Below, in pieces: positions 40,401 to 48,706 of a stretch of DNA of 64,000 nt. Origin of the DNA: Streptomyces sp. YIM 130001 (GTDB lineage Bacteria; Actinomycetota; Actinomycetes; Streptomycetales; Streptomycetaceae); the NCBI RefSeq assembly GCF_003574445.1, contig NZ_KZ984549.1:186001-250000 (forward strand), written 5' to 3'. Positions within the stretch are counted from its first letter, which is position 1; each line of letters starts with the position of its first letter. Under the pieces are notes generated by a model that saw only the letters and a list, made by a program, of their open reading frames with translations, did no database searches and was not told the DNA's origin. The position numbers and the translations under genes were made by a program.

Positions 40401-41198
40401 ATGTTCACCGCCGTCACGCCCCGACGCGTCGCTGCCGCGGCCGTCACCGCCGCCCTGCTCGTCCCGCTCGCCGCCTGCGGCAGCGACGACGACGGCAAGA
40501 AGGACACGGGCACGGGGAAGCAGTCCGGTCAGAAGACCCAGCTGACCGTGCTCGCCGCCTCCTCACTGACCGACGTCTTCGCGACGGCCGGCGCCGCCTA
40601 CGAGAAGGACCACCCGGGCACCAAGGTGAAGTTCTCCTTCGCGGGCTCCCAGGAACTCGCCGCGCAGGTCGAGCAGGGCGCCCCCGCCGACGCACTGGTC
40701 ACCGCCGACACCAAGACCATGGACGGCCTGACCTCGGACACCGGCAAGCCGTCGGTGATCGCGAAGAACCGCCTGGTCATCGCCGTCGGCAAGGGCAACC
40801 CGAAGAAGGTCAAGACGCTCGACGACCTCGCCGAGAGCCAGAACAAGGTCGTGCTCGCCGCATCCGAGGTGCCCGTAGGCCGGTACAGCAAGGAGATCCT
40901 GGACGCCCAGAAGATCAAAGTGAAGCCGGTCTCCCAGGAGCCCAACGTGCGCGCGGTCCTGAGCAAGGTCGAGCTCGGCGAGGCCGACGCGGGTCTCGTC
41001 TACAAGACCGATGTCACCGCCGCGGAGGGCAAGGCCGAGGCCGTCGACATCCCGGACGCACAGAACGCCATCGCCTCCTACCCGGCCGCCACCCTCAAGG
41101 CGTCCAAGAACACGGACGCGGCGGCCGAGTTCGTGAAGTGGCTGAGCTCGGACGAGGCGCAGAAGATTCTCGGGGACGCGGGCTTCCAGCAGCCGTGA
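40401..41198 (+). CDS. modA: Molybdate ABC transporter substrate-binding lipoprotein
   Basis: The 265-residue protein starts behind AGAGGAGCCCC. It has a lipoprotein signal (VAAAAVTAALLVPLAACGSDDD, cysteine near residue 26) and the ModA fold: LTVLAASSLTDVFATAGAAYEK, where the consecutive serines bind the oxyanion, SFAGSQELAAQVEQGAPADALVTADTKTMD, and VLSKVELGEADAGLVYKTDV. The neighbours are the Mop-type regulator and the permease-ATPase fusion. It captures molybdate outside the membrane for the fused ModB-ModC. Tungstate binding cannot be excluded. Confidence 0.94.
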   Translation: MFTAVTPRRVAAAAVTAALLVPLAACGSDDDGKKDTGTGKQSGQKTQLTVLAASSLTDVFATAGAAYEKDHPGTKVKFSFAGSQELAAQVEQGAPADALVTADTKTMDGLTSDTGKPSVIAKNRLVIAVGKGNPKKVKTLDDLAESQNKVVLAASEVPVGRYSKEILDAQKIKVKPVSQEPNVRAVLSKVELGEADAGLVYKTDVTAAEGKAEAVDIPDAQNAIASYPAATLKASKNTDAAAEFVKWLSSDEAQKILGDAGFQQP

Positions 41199-41301
41199 CC
41201 CCGCTGCTTCACCGGCCTGTCGACGGCGTCGGGCTGTCCGGCACGGGGGTGCGGACAGCCAGACGCCCGTCTCCCCCGCTCGCCCAGAACCGGGAACCGC
41301 G

Positions 41302-43296
41302 ATGAGGAACATCCGCAAGGCAAGCGCCGACCCCGCAGCGGTGAAGCGATCCGGGCGCGCCCCTCGCTCCAAGGCGACACGCGCACCACTCACCCTCGCG
41401 GTGCCCGCCCTGCTGGCCATCGCGTTCCTGTTGCTCCCGCTCGTCGGCATCCTCTCCCGCACCGAATGGGGCGACCTGGGCACGCACCTGACCAGCCCCG
41501 CCGTCACCGAGGCCCTGACACTCTCGCTGTACGTGTCGTTCAGCGCCCTCGGCGTGTCCCTCGTGCTCGGCGTTCCGCTGGCCTGGCTGCTCGCGCGTGT
41601 CGAGTTCCCCGGCAAGACCCTCGTACGGTCGCTCGTACTGCTTCCGATGGTGCTGCCGCCCACGGTGGGCGGAGTCGCGCTCCTGCTCGGCTTCGGGCGG
41701 CGCGGGTTGCTGGGGCCCTGGCTGGAGGACACATTCGGCGTCGTACTGCCGTTCAGTACCGCCGGTGCCGTGGTGGCCGCGACGTTTGTCGCCATGCCGT
41801 TCCTCGTGATCAGCCTGGAGGGCACGCTCGCGGGCATGCGCCCCTCGTACGAGGAGACGGCGGCCTCGCTCGGCGCCTCGCCGGTACGGGTGTTCTTCAC
41901 CGTCACGCTGCCGATGGTCGCCCCCGGGCTTGCCGCCGGGGCTGCGCTCACCTGGGCACGGGCACTCGGCGAGTTCGGCGCGACCATCACCTTCGCAGGC
42001 AACCTGCCGGGATCCACCCAGACCCTGCCCCTGCAGGTCTATCTCCTCCTCCAGGACCAGCCCGAGGCAGCCACCTCGGTGTCTCTGCTTCTGCTGGCCA
42101 TTGCGATGGCCGTCCTGGTGGCGCTGCGCGGACGCTGGACCGGTGGAGGCTCGCCCGCTCGTAGGGCGCAGGACGCCGTCACAGGCCGTGAAGAGCCGGG
42201 CGAACCTCCGGCGGCCACAGAGGAACGGACCGCCCCGGCACCCGAGGGGGACGCCCCGCGATGGCCCCTGCACGCCGACGTCACCGGCTTCAACCAGCTC
42301 ACCCTCGACGCGGCACCCGGCACCACCATCGCCGTCGTCGGCGAGAACGGCGCCGGCAAGACGACCCTCCTGCGCGCCCTGCTCGGCCTCACTCCCCGGG
42401 CCCACGCGCGGCTGCAGCTCGGCGACACGGACGTCACCGCTCTCCCCCCGCACAAGCGCGGCGTGGCCTGGGTCCCGCAGGACGGCGCGCTGTTCCCGCA
42501 CCTGAACGCCCTGTCCAACACGGCATACGGCCTACGAACCCAGGGCGTACCGCGCACCGAGGCCCGACGTGCCGCACAACAGTGGCTGGACCGGCTCGGC
42601 GTCGGACACCTCGCCCGCCGCAAGCCCGCCCAACTCTCCGGCGGCCAGGCCCAACGCGTCGCTCTGGCCAGGGCATTGGCGCCCGATCCGCGGCTGCTGC
42701 TGCTCGACGAACCGCTCGCCGCCCTCGACCAGACCACCCGCGCCCATGTCCGGCACACCCTGCGCACCCACCTGTCGGGCTTTCGTGGCGTCTGCCTGAT
42801 CGTCACCCACGACCCCGTGGAGGCCGTCTCACTGGCGGATCGTGTCCTCGTACTCGAAGACGGCCACACCCTGCAGGACGCCACGCCCTCGGAGGTCACC
42901 CGGCATCCGCGTTCCCCCTGGGTGGCACGGATGCTGGGCCGCAACGCCCTTGCCGGGACCGGCACTTCGCAGGGCACCCTCGCGCTCGCCGACGGCGGCC
43001 ACCTCGTCGTGGCCGACCCGCCGGCCGAGGGAGCGCATGCGCTCGCCATCATCGCGCCCGAGGCGGTATCGCTGCACCGCGAGCACCCGGAGGGCTCCCC
43101 CCGCAACGTCCGGCCCGGAACCGTCCGGGAGATCACATCACTCGGCAGCCGGCTCCGCGTCCTCGTGGCCGGCGACCAGGCACCCGACCTCGTCGCCGAG
43201 ATCACCCCACAGGCAGCGGCAGACCTCGAACTCGCCGACGGCACGCCCGTCTACACGAGCGTCAAGGCCACCGAGATCACCCTCGTGGCCACCTGA
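41302..43296 (+). CDS. modBC: Molybdate ABC transporter permease-ATPase fusion (ModB-ModC)
   Basis: The 664-residue protein joins a ModB permease (about 1-275, with LVLLPMVLPPTVGGVALLLGFG and the EAA loop YEETAASLGASPVRVFFTVTLPMVAPG) to a ModC ATPase (about 325-555; GENGAGKTT, LSGGQAQR, LLLLDEPLAALD, IVTHDPVEA) and a C-terminal oxyanion-binding TOBE domain (about 600-664). A polar linker of about 45 residues (REEPGEPPAATEERTAPAPEG) joins them. ModB and ModC are usually separate genes; fusion occurs in some actinobacteria. The ATPase domain is complete. The transporter imports molybdate delivered by ModA. Confidence 0.92.
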   Translation: MRNIRKASADPAAVKRSGRAPRSKATRAPLTLAVPALLAIAFLLLPLVGILSRTEWGDLGTHLTSPAVTEALTLSLYVSFSALGVSLVLGVPLAWLLARVEFPGKTLVRSLVLLPMVLPPTVGGVALLLGFGRRGLLGPWLEDTFGVVLPFSTAGAVVAATFVAMPFLVISLEGTLAGMRPSYEETAASLGASPVRVFFTVTLPMVAPGLAAGAALTWARALGEFGATITFAGNLPGSTQTLPLQVYLLLQDQPEAATSVSLLLLAIAMAVLVALRGRWTGGGSPARRAQDAVTGREEPGEPPAATEERTAPAPEGDAPRWPLHADVTGFNQLTLDAAPGTTIAVVGENGAGKTTLLRALLGLTPRAHARLQLGDTDVTALPPHKRGVAWVPQDGALFPHLNALSNTAYGLRTQGVPRTEARRAAQQWLDRLGVGHLARRKPAQLSGGQAQRVALARALAPDPRLLLLDEPLAALDQTTRAHVRHTLRTHLSGFRGVCLIVTHDPVEAVSLADRVLVLEDGHTLQDATPSEVTRHPRSPWVARMLGRNALAGTGTSQGTLALADGGHLVVADPPAEGAHALAIIAPEAVSLHREHPEGSPRNVRPGTVREITSLGSRLRVLVAGDQAPDLVAEITPQAAADLELADGTPVYTSVKATEITLVAT

Positions 43297-43317
43297 GGAA
43301 GCGGGCCTCGGACCCGG

Positions 43318-44130
43318 TCATCCCCGCTCGCCTCCGCGTACCCCGTCGGTCGCCGGATCGACACTCCTCAGCAGGTACGTATCCATGATCCAGCCGTGCC
43401 GGGCACGTGCCTCGGCCCGCAACTCCCTGATGCGTTCGGACACTTCACGCAGCGGACCGGCGACCAGGAGCTCGTCCGGCGTACCGAGGTAGGCACCCCA
43501 GTAGATCCACACATCGTCGCTCTCGACGTCCGTGAACGACTCGTGCGCGTCGAGCATGACCACGATGTCGCCGTCGTCGCCCCGACCCACGTCACCGAGG
43601 CGGCGGGCCGGGGTGATGTGCAGGGGCCGGCCCACCTGGTTCAAGGGAATGCGGTGCCTGGCGGCCAGCGTCGAGACGCTGCTGATCCCCGGCACGACGT
43701 CGACGGCGACCGACACGTGACCGCGGGCCTCGATGTCGGACAGAATCCCGAGCGTGCTGTCGTACAGCGACGGATCGCCCCACACGAGGAACGCGGCGGT
43801 CTCCCCCGCCGCCATCTCCTCGCGCAGCAGGACCTCGAAGATCTCCCCGCGCCGGGTACGCCAGTCCTGAACGGCCGAGGCGTAGTCGCTACGCCCCATG
43901 GGGCGCCGGTCCCGGCTCGGGTCCTCCACCTCGACGACGCGGTACGGGCTCTGCGCGTGCTCCTCGATCATGCGATGCCGCAGATCCGTCAGCACCGCCT
44001 TGTCCGGCCCCTTGCCGACGACGAAGAACACATCGGCCCGCCGCATCGCCTTCACCGCGGCGAGGGTCAACTGGTCCGGGTCCCCCGCTCCGATACCGAT
44101 CACGAGTACGCGTCGTCGCTCCATGCTCAT
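43318..44130 (-). CDS. cobF: Precorrin-6A synthase (deacetylating), CobF
   Basis: The 270-residue protein is a precorrin methyltransferase (SAM-dependent, TIM-like CobA family). It has RRVLVIGIGAGDPDQLTLAAVKAMRRADVFFVVGKG at the N-terminus, the SAM motif in AAFLVWGDPSLYDSTLGILSDI, and VDVVPGISSVSTLAARHRIPLN. CobF methylates precorrin-5 at C-1 and releases the acetyl group in the aerobic cobalamin pathway, as in Pseudomonas denitrificans. The rest of the pathway is not in the window. The cobalamin riboswitch operon lies about 4 kb away, which fits with cobalt and B12 metabolism but not with a shared operon. It converges with modBC. Confidence 0.93.
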   Translation of the reverse strand: MSMERRRVLVIGIGAGDPDQLTLAAVKAMRRADVFFVVGKGPDKAVLTDLRHRMIEEHAQSPYRVVEVEDPSRDRRPMGRSDYASAVQDWRTRRGEIFEVLLREEMAAGETAAFLVWGDPSLYDSTLGILSDIEARGHVSVAVDVVPGISSVSTLAARHRIPLNQVGRPLHITPARRLGDVGRGDDGDIVVMLDAHESFTDVESDDVWIYWGAYLGTPDELLVAGPLREVSERIRELRAEARARHGWIMDTYLLRSVDPATDGVRGGERG

Positions 44131-44230
44131 ACCCGCAGTCTCGCAGGCCCGCCGCCTGACGGCGGCCGCGACCAGTGATGGCGGGCCGCCTGCCCGAGCG
44201 CGTGACGCCCGCGAGCAGCCGAAGCGGCCG

Positions 44231-44626
44231 TCAGGAGGCCGTGGCGACCTTCCACAAGTGGCCGTCAGGGTCACTGAAGGTGCCGTAGTACCCGCCCCAT
44301 TCGGTCGCGGACGCCTCCAGCACTGCGGTGGCGCCCGCAGCCACCGCAGTGCGCATGACCTCATCCACCTCGTCCCGCGAGTCGGTGATGAAGTGCAAGG
44401 ACGCCCCACGGAACCCGGATCCGTCCGCGGGGACTCCGGCGTCCTCCGCCACGGAATCCCAGGCGTACAGCGCAAGTGACGAGGACCCCTCACCGAGGCT
44501 GCACCTGACGAACCCGGGGAACTCCTGTTCCACCGCGCAGCCGAGACCTTCGACGTAGAACGTCTTGGCGCGATCCACGTCCTGGACCCCGAGCATGATG
44601 ACACTGACCTTCAGCTGAAAACTCAT
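44231..44626 (-). CDS. VOC-family protein
   Basis: The 131-residue protein has the VOC pattern (VSVIMLGVQDVDRAKTFYVEGLGCAVEQEFPGFVRCSLGEGSSSLALYAWDSVAEDAG, then SLHFITDSRDEVDEVMRTAVAAGATAVLEASATEWGGYYGTFSDPDGHLWKVA). The DPDGHLWK ending is typical of the glyoxalase-like and bleomycin-resistance groups. The acidic and glutamate positions that bind metal are only partly present. The substrate is unknown. It lies 100 bases upstream of the cobF start on the same strand; no functional link is apparent. Confidence 0.87.
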   Translation of the reverse strand: MSFQLKVSVIMLGVQDVDRAKTFYVEGLGCAVEQEFPGFVRCSLGEGSSSLALYAWDSVAEDAGVPADGSGFRGASLHFITDSRDEVDEVMRTAVAAGATAVLEASATEWGGYYGTFSDPDGHLWKVATAS

Positions 44627-44758
44627 GGCGGTGAGAATAGGGCGTGGGGCATGAACGCGTCGGCCGAAACACAGAGGAATTCCAGTACCGATCGAGCAGC
44701 GCCAGAGCGGATTCGCCGCTATCGGCCGGCGGCCCGGTCGATGACACCGGGCAGCACA

Positions 44759-44799
44759 CATGAGTGTGCCCTCCGTCGACGACGGAGGGCACACTCATG
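44759..44799 (-). terminator. Large perfect hairpin (terminator of the I36-like gene)
   Basis: Two 20-bp arms with a single central base are exact complements (44759-44799, core GTGTGCCCTCCGTCG). The hairpin begins about ten bases after the stop codon of the minus-strand gene and is the strongest inverted repeat in the window. Confidence 0.85.
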
Positions 44800-44808
44800 C
44801 CGGCGGGT

Positions 44809-45219
44809 TCAGCAGGAGCCGACCCATTCGACCTTCGAGACGTGGCGCTCGATGAAGCTGGCGCTGGCGCCCGGGGTGGCGACGGGACTGTCCGTCGAGT
44901 GGTAGGTGTGGCAGTCGGTGCGGTTCTTCTCGGGGCTGTCCGGATAGTGGTACGTGTACCGGACGTGGTCGGCGCCCGGGTACCGCTTCCCGTTGTTGAA
45001 GGCGGCGTGAGTGGTGAATTCGCCGCCCTTCCAGTTACCGGCGGTCTTGAAGACGATCCTCGATTTGACCGAAGTCTTCTCGTAGAAACAGATATAGCCG
45101 GACGGGCATCCGTAGAGCGTTTTGGACGGGCTGGCCTGTACCGTCCCGGCACCGGTGAGACTTGCGGTCAGAGCGAATGCACCGGTGGCGGCAAGGATGC
45201 CCAGCGTGCGCTTGGCCAT
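44809..45219 (-). CDS. Secreted peptidase inhibitor I36-like protein
   Basis: The 136-residue protein has a Sec signal peptide (MAKRTLGILAATGAFALTAS, cleaved near VQASPS). The mature part carries the peptidase inhibitor family I36 pattern: YGCPSGYICFYEKTSVKSRIVFKTAGNWKGGEFTTHAAFNNGKRYPGADHVRYTYHY. Aromatics and paired cysteines are consistent with a beta-gamma-crystallin-like extracellular fold. Members include metalloproteinase inhibitors from Streptomyces, but many are uncharacterised. It ends on a strong terminator and is monocistronic. Secretion is predicted; the target protease, if any, is unknown. Confidence 0.82.
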   Translation of the reverse strand: MAKRTLGILAATGAFALTASLTGAGTVQASPSKTLYGCPSGYICFYEKTSVKSRIVFKTAGNWKGGEFTTHAAFNNGKRYPGADHVRYTYHYPDSPEKNRTDCHTYHSTDSPVATPGASASFIERHVSKVEWVGSC

Positions 45220-45466
45220 GAATTCCCCCTTGGGATCGTGCCTTTGCGTCAGTCATCCTGCACGCCGAACGGGCCGGGGCGAACCTCTGACCTCTCAGGC
45301 TCCGGCACAAGCCCCCGAACGGCCCAACTGGGATTCCGCCCACCCTCCGGGCCCCTCGGCAGGGTGGGACGACATACGCCTGTAGTCCCCCTGTCGTAAT
45401 CCTTCTGCATGGTTGATCGTTGGGCGGTCGACACGAGCCGTGAAACGCCGAACAGGGGGACGAACC

Positions 45467-46720
45467 GTGACCATCAGCCGCAGAGGATTGCTCGGGACGG
45501 GCGCGGCATTGGGGCTGCTGACCGCATGCGGATCCAACACGGGCCGGGAGGAGGGAGGTTCGGGCAGCGGACCGAAGCTCTCGCAGTGGTACCACCAGTA
45601 CGGCGAACAGGGCACCGAGCAGGCCGTGAAGAAGTACGCGGCCGCCTACAAGAAGGCGAACGTCAGCGTTCAGTGGCGGCCCGGGAACTACGACGAGCAG
45701 ACCGCCGCCGCCCTGCTCACCGATTCCGGCCCCGACGTCTTCGAGGCGAACGGGCCCTCGCTCGACCAGATCCAGGGCAAGCAAGTCGTCGACCTCACCG
45801 ATCTGTTCGAGGGGGTCAAGGACGACTTCAACCCGGCCGTGCTCGCCCCCAAGACGTACGACGGCCGGATCTGGGGTATCCCCCAGGTCGTCGACATGCA
45901 ACTGCTCTACTACCGCAAGAGCCTGCTCGCCGACGCCGGTGTCGCGCCGCCGAAGACCCTCGACGCACTCGTCGATGCGGCGAAGAAGCTCACCTCGAAG
46001 AAGGTGAAGGGCCTGTTCCTGGGCAACGACGGAGGCGCCGGTGTGCTGGGCGGCACTCCGCTGTTCGCGGCCGGGCTCGAACTGGTCACCGACGACGGGA
46101 AGGTCGGCTTCGACGACCCGGCCGCGGCTCGCGCCCTGGGCAAGATCCGCCAGTTGTACGCCGACAAGTCGCTGCTCCTGGGTGCTCCGGCCGACTGGTC
46201 CGACCCCTCGGCGTTCGTCCAGGGGTTGACGGCCATGCAGTGGTGCGGATTGTGGGCGCTGCCCACGGTGGAGAAGGAGCTCGGCGACGACTTCGGCGTC
46301 CTGCCGTTCCCCAAGGACGGCAGCGCGGGCGAACCTGCCGTCCCGGTCGGCGCGTACGCGGCGGCGGTCAGCGCCCGGAGCAAGCACCAGAAGGCCGGCA
46401 AGGACTTTCTGAAGTGGCTGTGGATCGACAGCACCGACCGCCAGGAGGACTTCGCTCTCGAGTACGGCTTCCACATTCCGGCCCGCATCTCGCTCGCGAA
46501 GAAGGCCGAGAAGCTTCGGACGGGTCCGGCGGCCGACGCCGTGCGGTACACCACGGACCACGGCCACGCCGAGCCGCTGCTCTGGACACCGGCGAGCAGA
46601 AGCTCCTATCAGGACGCACTCAGCCGCATCATCAGGGAGGGCGCGAACCCGGAGAGCGAGCTGAAGAAGGTGGTCCGCAAGGTGTCCGCGGAGCTCGGGC
46701 GGGTGAAGAAGAAGTCGTGA
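45467..46720 (+). CDS. Sugar ABC transporter substrate-binding lipoprotein
   Basis: The 417-residue protein starts at GTG 45467 behind AGGGGGACG. It has a Tat lipoprotein signal (TISRRGLLGTGAALGLLTAC, cysteine near residue 20). The fold is an extracellular-sugar binding protein of family 1: LSQWYHQYGEQGTEQAVKKYAAAYKKANVSVQWRPGNYDEQTAAALLTDSGPDVFEAN and GIPQVVDMQLLYYRKSLL. It is the first gene of a three-gene uptake operon that lacks its own ATPase. The GH16 gene follows, so oligosaccharides released from beta-glucan or a related polymer are plausible ligands. Confidence 0.9.
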   Translation: MTISRRGLLGTGAALGLLTACGSNTGREEGGSGSGPKLSQWYHQYGEQGTEQAVKKYAAAYKKANVSVQWRPGNYDEQTAAALLTDSGPDVFEANGPSLDQIQGKQVVDLTDLFEGVKDDFNPAVLAPKTYDGRIWGIPQVVDMQLLYYRKSLLADAGVAPPKTLDALVDAAKKLTSKKVKGLFLGNDGGAGVLGGTPLFAAGLELVTDDGKVGFDDPAAARALGKIRQLYADKSLLLGAPADWSDPSAFVQGLTAMQWCGLWALPTVEKELGDDFGVLPFPKDGSAGEPAVPVGAYAAAVSARSKHQKAGKDFLKWLWIDSTDRQEDFALEYGFHIPARISLAKKAEKLRTGPAADAVRYTTDHGHAEPLLWTPASRSSYQDALSRIIREGANPESELKKVVRKVSAELGRVKKKS

Positions 46721-47667
46721 CCGCGCAGAGCCCGCGTGCCCAACGCCCCACTGAGCGTAGGAGGTTGTGGGGAGCCCAGAACCGCACACTGTGGTTCTGG
46801 GTGTTCGTCGGGCCCTTCCTCCTGGGCCTGGGCGTCTTCACGTACATCCCGCTCGGCTGGAGTCTGTACCTCAGCTTCTTCGACGCGCAGAACACCGTCA
46901 ATCCCAGCGACTTCGTCGGCTTCGGCAACTACACGGCGATGCTGCAGAACGACGCGTTCACCGACAGCCTGTGGACGTTCCTCGTGTTCTCGCTCTTCAT
47001 CGTGCCGACGACGTACGCCCTCTCGCTGGCGCTCGCCCTCATGGTCAATCGGCAGCGTCACGCGCAGGCGTTCTTCCGCTCGGTGTTCTTCCTGCCGGCT
47101 GCCTGCAGTTATGTGGTGGCGGCACTGATCTGGAAGATGTCGATCTTCAACGGGGTGCGGTTCGGACTGGCCAACACCCTGCTCGGCTGGTTCGACCTCG
47201 ATCAGGTCGCCTGGTTGGCGACGACGGATCCGCCCTGGTACTGGGCGGTGATCGTCACGGTGCGGCTCTGGCTGCAGGCCGGCTTCTACATGGTTCTCTT
47301 CCTGGCCGGTCTCCAGCGGATCAGTCCCACGCTCTACGAGGCGGCAGCCGTGGACGGGGCACGGCCGGGCTGGCAGGTGTTCCGGTACATCACGTTTCCA
47401 CAGCTCAGGGCCACCTCCGTGGCAGTCGTACTGCTCCTGGTCATCAACGCCTTCCAGGCGTTCGACGAGTTCTACAACCTGCTCTCGGACGCCCGCGGGT
47501 ACCCGCCGTATGCCCGACCACCGCTCGTGTACCTCTATTACACGGCGCTCGGGCAGGGGCAGAACCTCGGCCTCGGCAGTGCGGGTGCCATCCTTCTCGC
47601 CCTGATCATCGCCGTGGTGACGGTGGGGCAGGCGAAATGGTTCGGACTCGGGAAGAAGGAGGCGTAG
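46717..47667 (+). CDS. Sugar ABC transporter permease (MalF-like)
   Basis: The 316-residue membrane protein overlaps the stop codon of the binding-protein gene (GTG inside TCGTGA). It has about six membrane segments and the EAA loop LYEAAAVDGARPGWQVFRYITFPQL. The N-terminal region (LWFWVFVGPFLLGLGVFTYIPLGWSLYLSFFD) is that of MalF/UgpA-type permeases. It pairs with the next permease, to which it is coupled by another overlap. Confidence 0.92.
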   Translation: MTAQSPRAQRPTERRRLWGAQNRTLWFWVFVGPFLLGLGVFTYIPLGWSLYLSFFDAQNTVNPSDFVGFGNYTAMLQNDAFTDSLWTFLVFSLFIVPTTYALSLALALMVNRQRHAQAFFRSVFFLPAACSYVVAALIWKMSIFNGVRFGLANTLLGWFDLDQVAWLATTDPPWYWAVIVTVRLWLQAGFYMVLFLAGLQRISPTLYEAAAVDGARPGWQVFRYITFPQLRATSVAVVLLLVINAFQAFDEFYNLLSDARGYPPYARPPLVYLYYTALGQGQNLGLGSAGAILLALIIAVVTVGQAKWFGLGKKEA

Positions 47668-48506
47668 TGAGAGACGACTCGAGAGTCCGGGCGGGGCGCG
47701 CACTGCGTCTGTCGCTGTTGATCGCGCTGGCCCTCCTGTTCCTGATCCCGTTCTATCTCCTGGTACGCAACGGGCTCTCGTCGGAGAGTGACATCACCTC
47801 GCCGGAGTGGACCTTCTTTCCCTCGTCGCTGCGCTGGGGCAACATCAAGGAGCTGTTCGACGACACATCCGTGCCGTTCGCGCGCTCGCTGCTGAACTCC
47901 TCGCTGATCGCGGTGGCGACGACGCTCGGAACACTCCTGCTCGCCTCGCTGGCCGGCTACGGTCTGGCCCGCATCCCCTACCGTCACGCGAACAAGGTGT
48001 TCTTCGCGATCCTCGGCACGCTGATGGTTCCGGCCTCGGTCACGTTCGTGCCGACCTTCGTGCTGGTCTCGTCCCTCGGCTGGGTGTCGACGATGCGCGG
48101 GCTGATCGTGCCGACCCTGTTCTCCGCCTTCGCGTGCTTCATCTTCCGGCAGTACTTCCTGGGATTTCCCAGGGAGTTGGAGGATGCGGCCCGGGTGGAC
48201 GGTCTGGGTTACTGGCGTACGTACTGGCAGGTGGTGGTGCCCAACTCCCGTCCGGTCTTCGCCGCGGTGGGCACGATCGTCTTCATCGGCGCGTGGAACT
48301 CGTTCCTTTGGCCGTTGGTGATCGGTCAGGACCGCGACTCGTGGACCGTGCAGGTGGCGCTGTCGTCCTTCACCACGTCACAGGTGATCAGGCTGCACGA
48401 ACTGTTCGTCGCGGCAGCCGTGTCGATCGTGCCGCTGCTGGTGGTGTTCCTGTTCTTCCAGCGGTGGATCGTGGCCGGGGTGGAGCGGTCGGGCATCGAC
48501 GACTGA
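47667..48506 (+). CDS. Sugar ABC transporter permease (MalG-like)
   Basis: The 279-residue MalG-type permease begins at a GTG sharing one base with the previous stop codon (TAGTG). It has six predicted helices and the EAA loop ELEDAARVDGLGYWRTYWQVVVPNSRPVF. The end matches LVVFLFFQRWIVAGVERSG, common to this group. No ATPase gene follows, so the permeases probably use a shared ATPase such as MsiK, as known for several Streptomyces sugar importers. The next gene is a GH16 glucanase on the same strand with its own promoter. Confidence 0.92.
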   Translation: MRDDSRVRAGRALRLSLLIALALLFLIPFYLLVRNGLSSESDITSPEWTFFPSSLRWGNIKELFDDTSVPFARSLLNSSLIAVATTLGTLLLASLAGYGLARIPYRHANKVFFAILGTLMVPASVTFVPTFVLVSSLGWVSTMRGLIVPTLFSAFACFIFRQYFLGFPRELEDAARVDGLGYWRTYWQVVVPNSRPVFAAVGTIVFIGAWNSFLWPLVIGQDRDSWTVQVALSSFTTSQVIRLHELFVAAAVSIVPLLVVFLFFQRWIVAGVERSGIDD

Positions 48507-48625
48507 TCCACCACCTCCCGCGCCGACGACGTCCGCGGGGCCTTCAAGTCCCGTGCCGGGTCTGTCCGTTGTGTCGTCGAGACTGGTCACCCCGCGCACG
48601 ACCCGCGCCCGGCACCTACGACCTC

Positions 48626-48672
48626 CGGTCTGGACCAAACCCTTGACGGGCCTTCGAGCACGCCCTTATATC
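48626..48672 (+). promoter_or_regulatory. Promoter with dre-like palindrome upstream of GH16 gene
   Basis: CGGTCTGGACCA (48626-48637) is a near-palindrome resembling the DasR element TGGTCTAGACCA. TTGACG (48643-48648) and TATATC (48667-48672) follow with an 18-base spacer. A related half-site, ACTGGTCA, is at 48582-48589. Control of glucanase expression by a GntR/DasR-type repressor is inferred. Confidence 0.5.
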
Positions 48673-48706
48673 AAGAGGTGAAAGATGTGACGGGAGAGGT
48701 TCCGTG

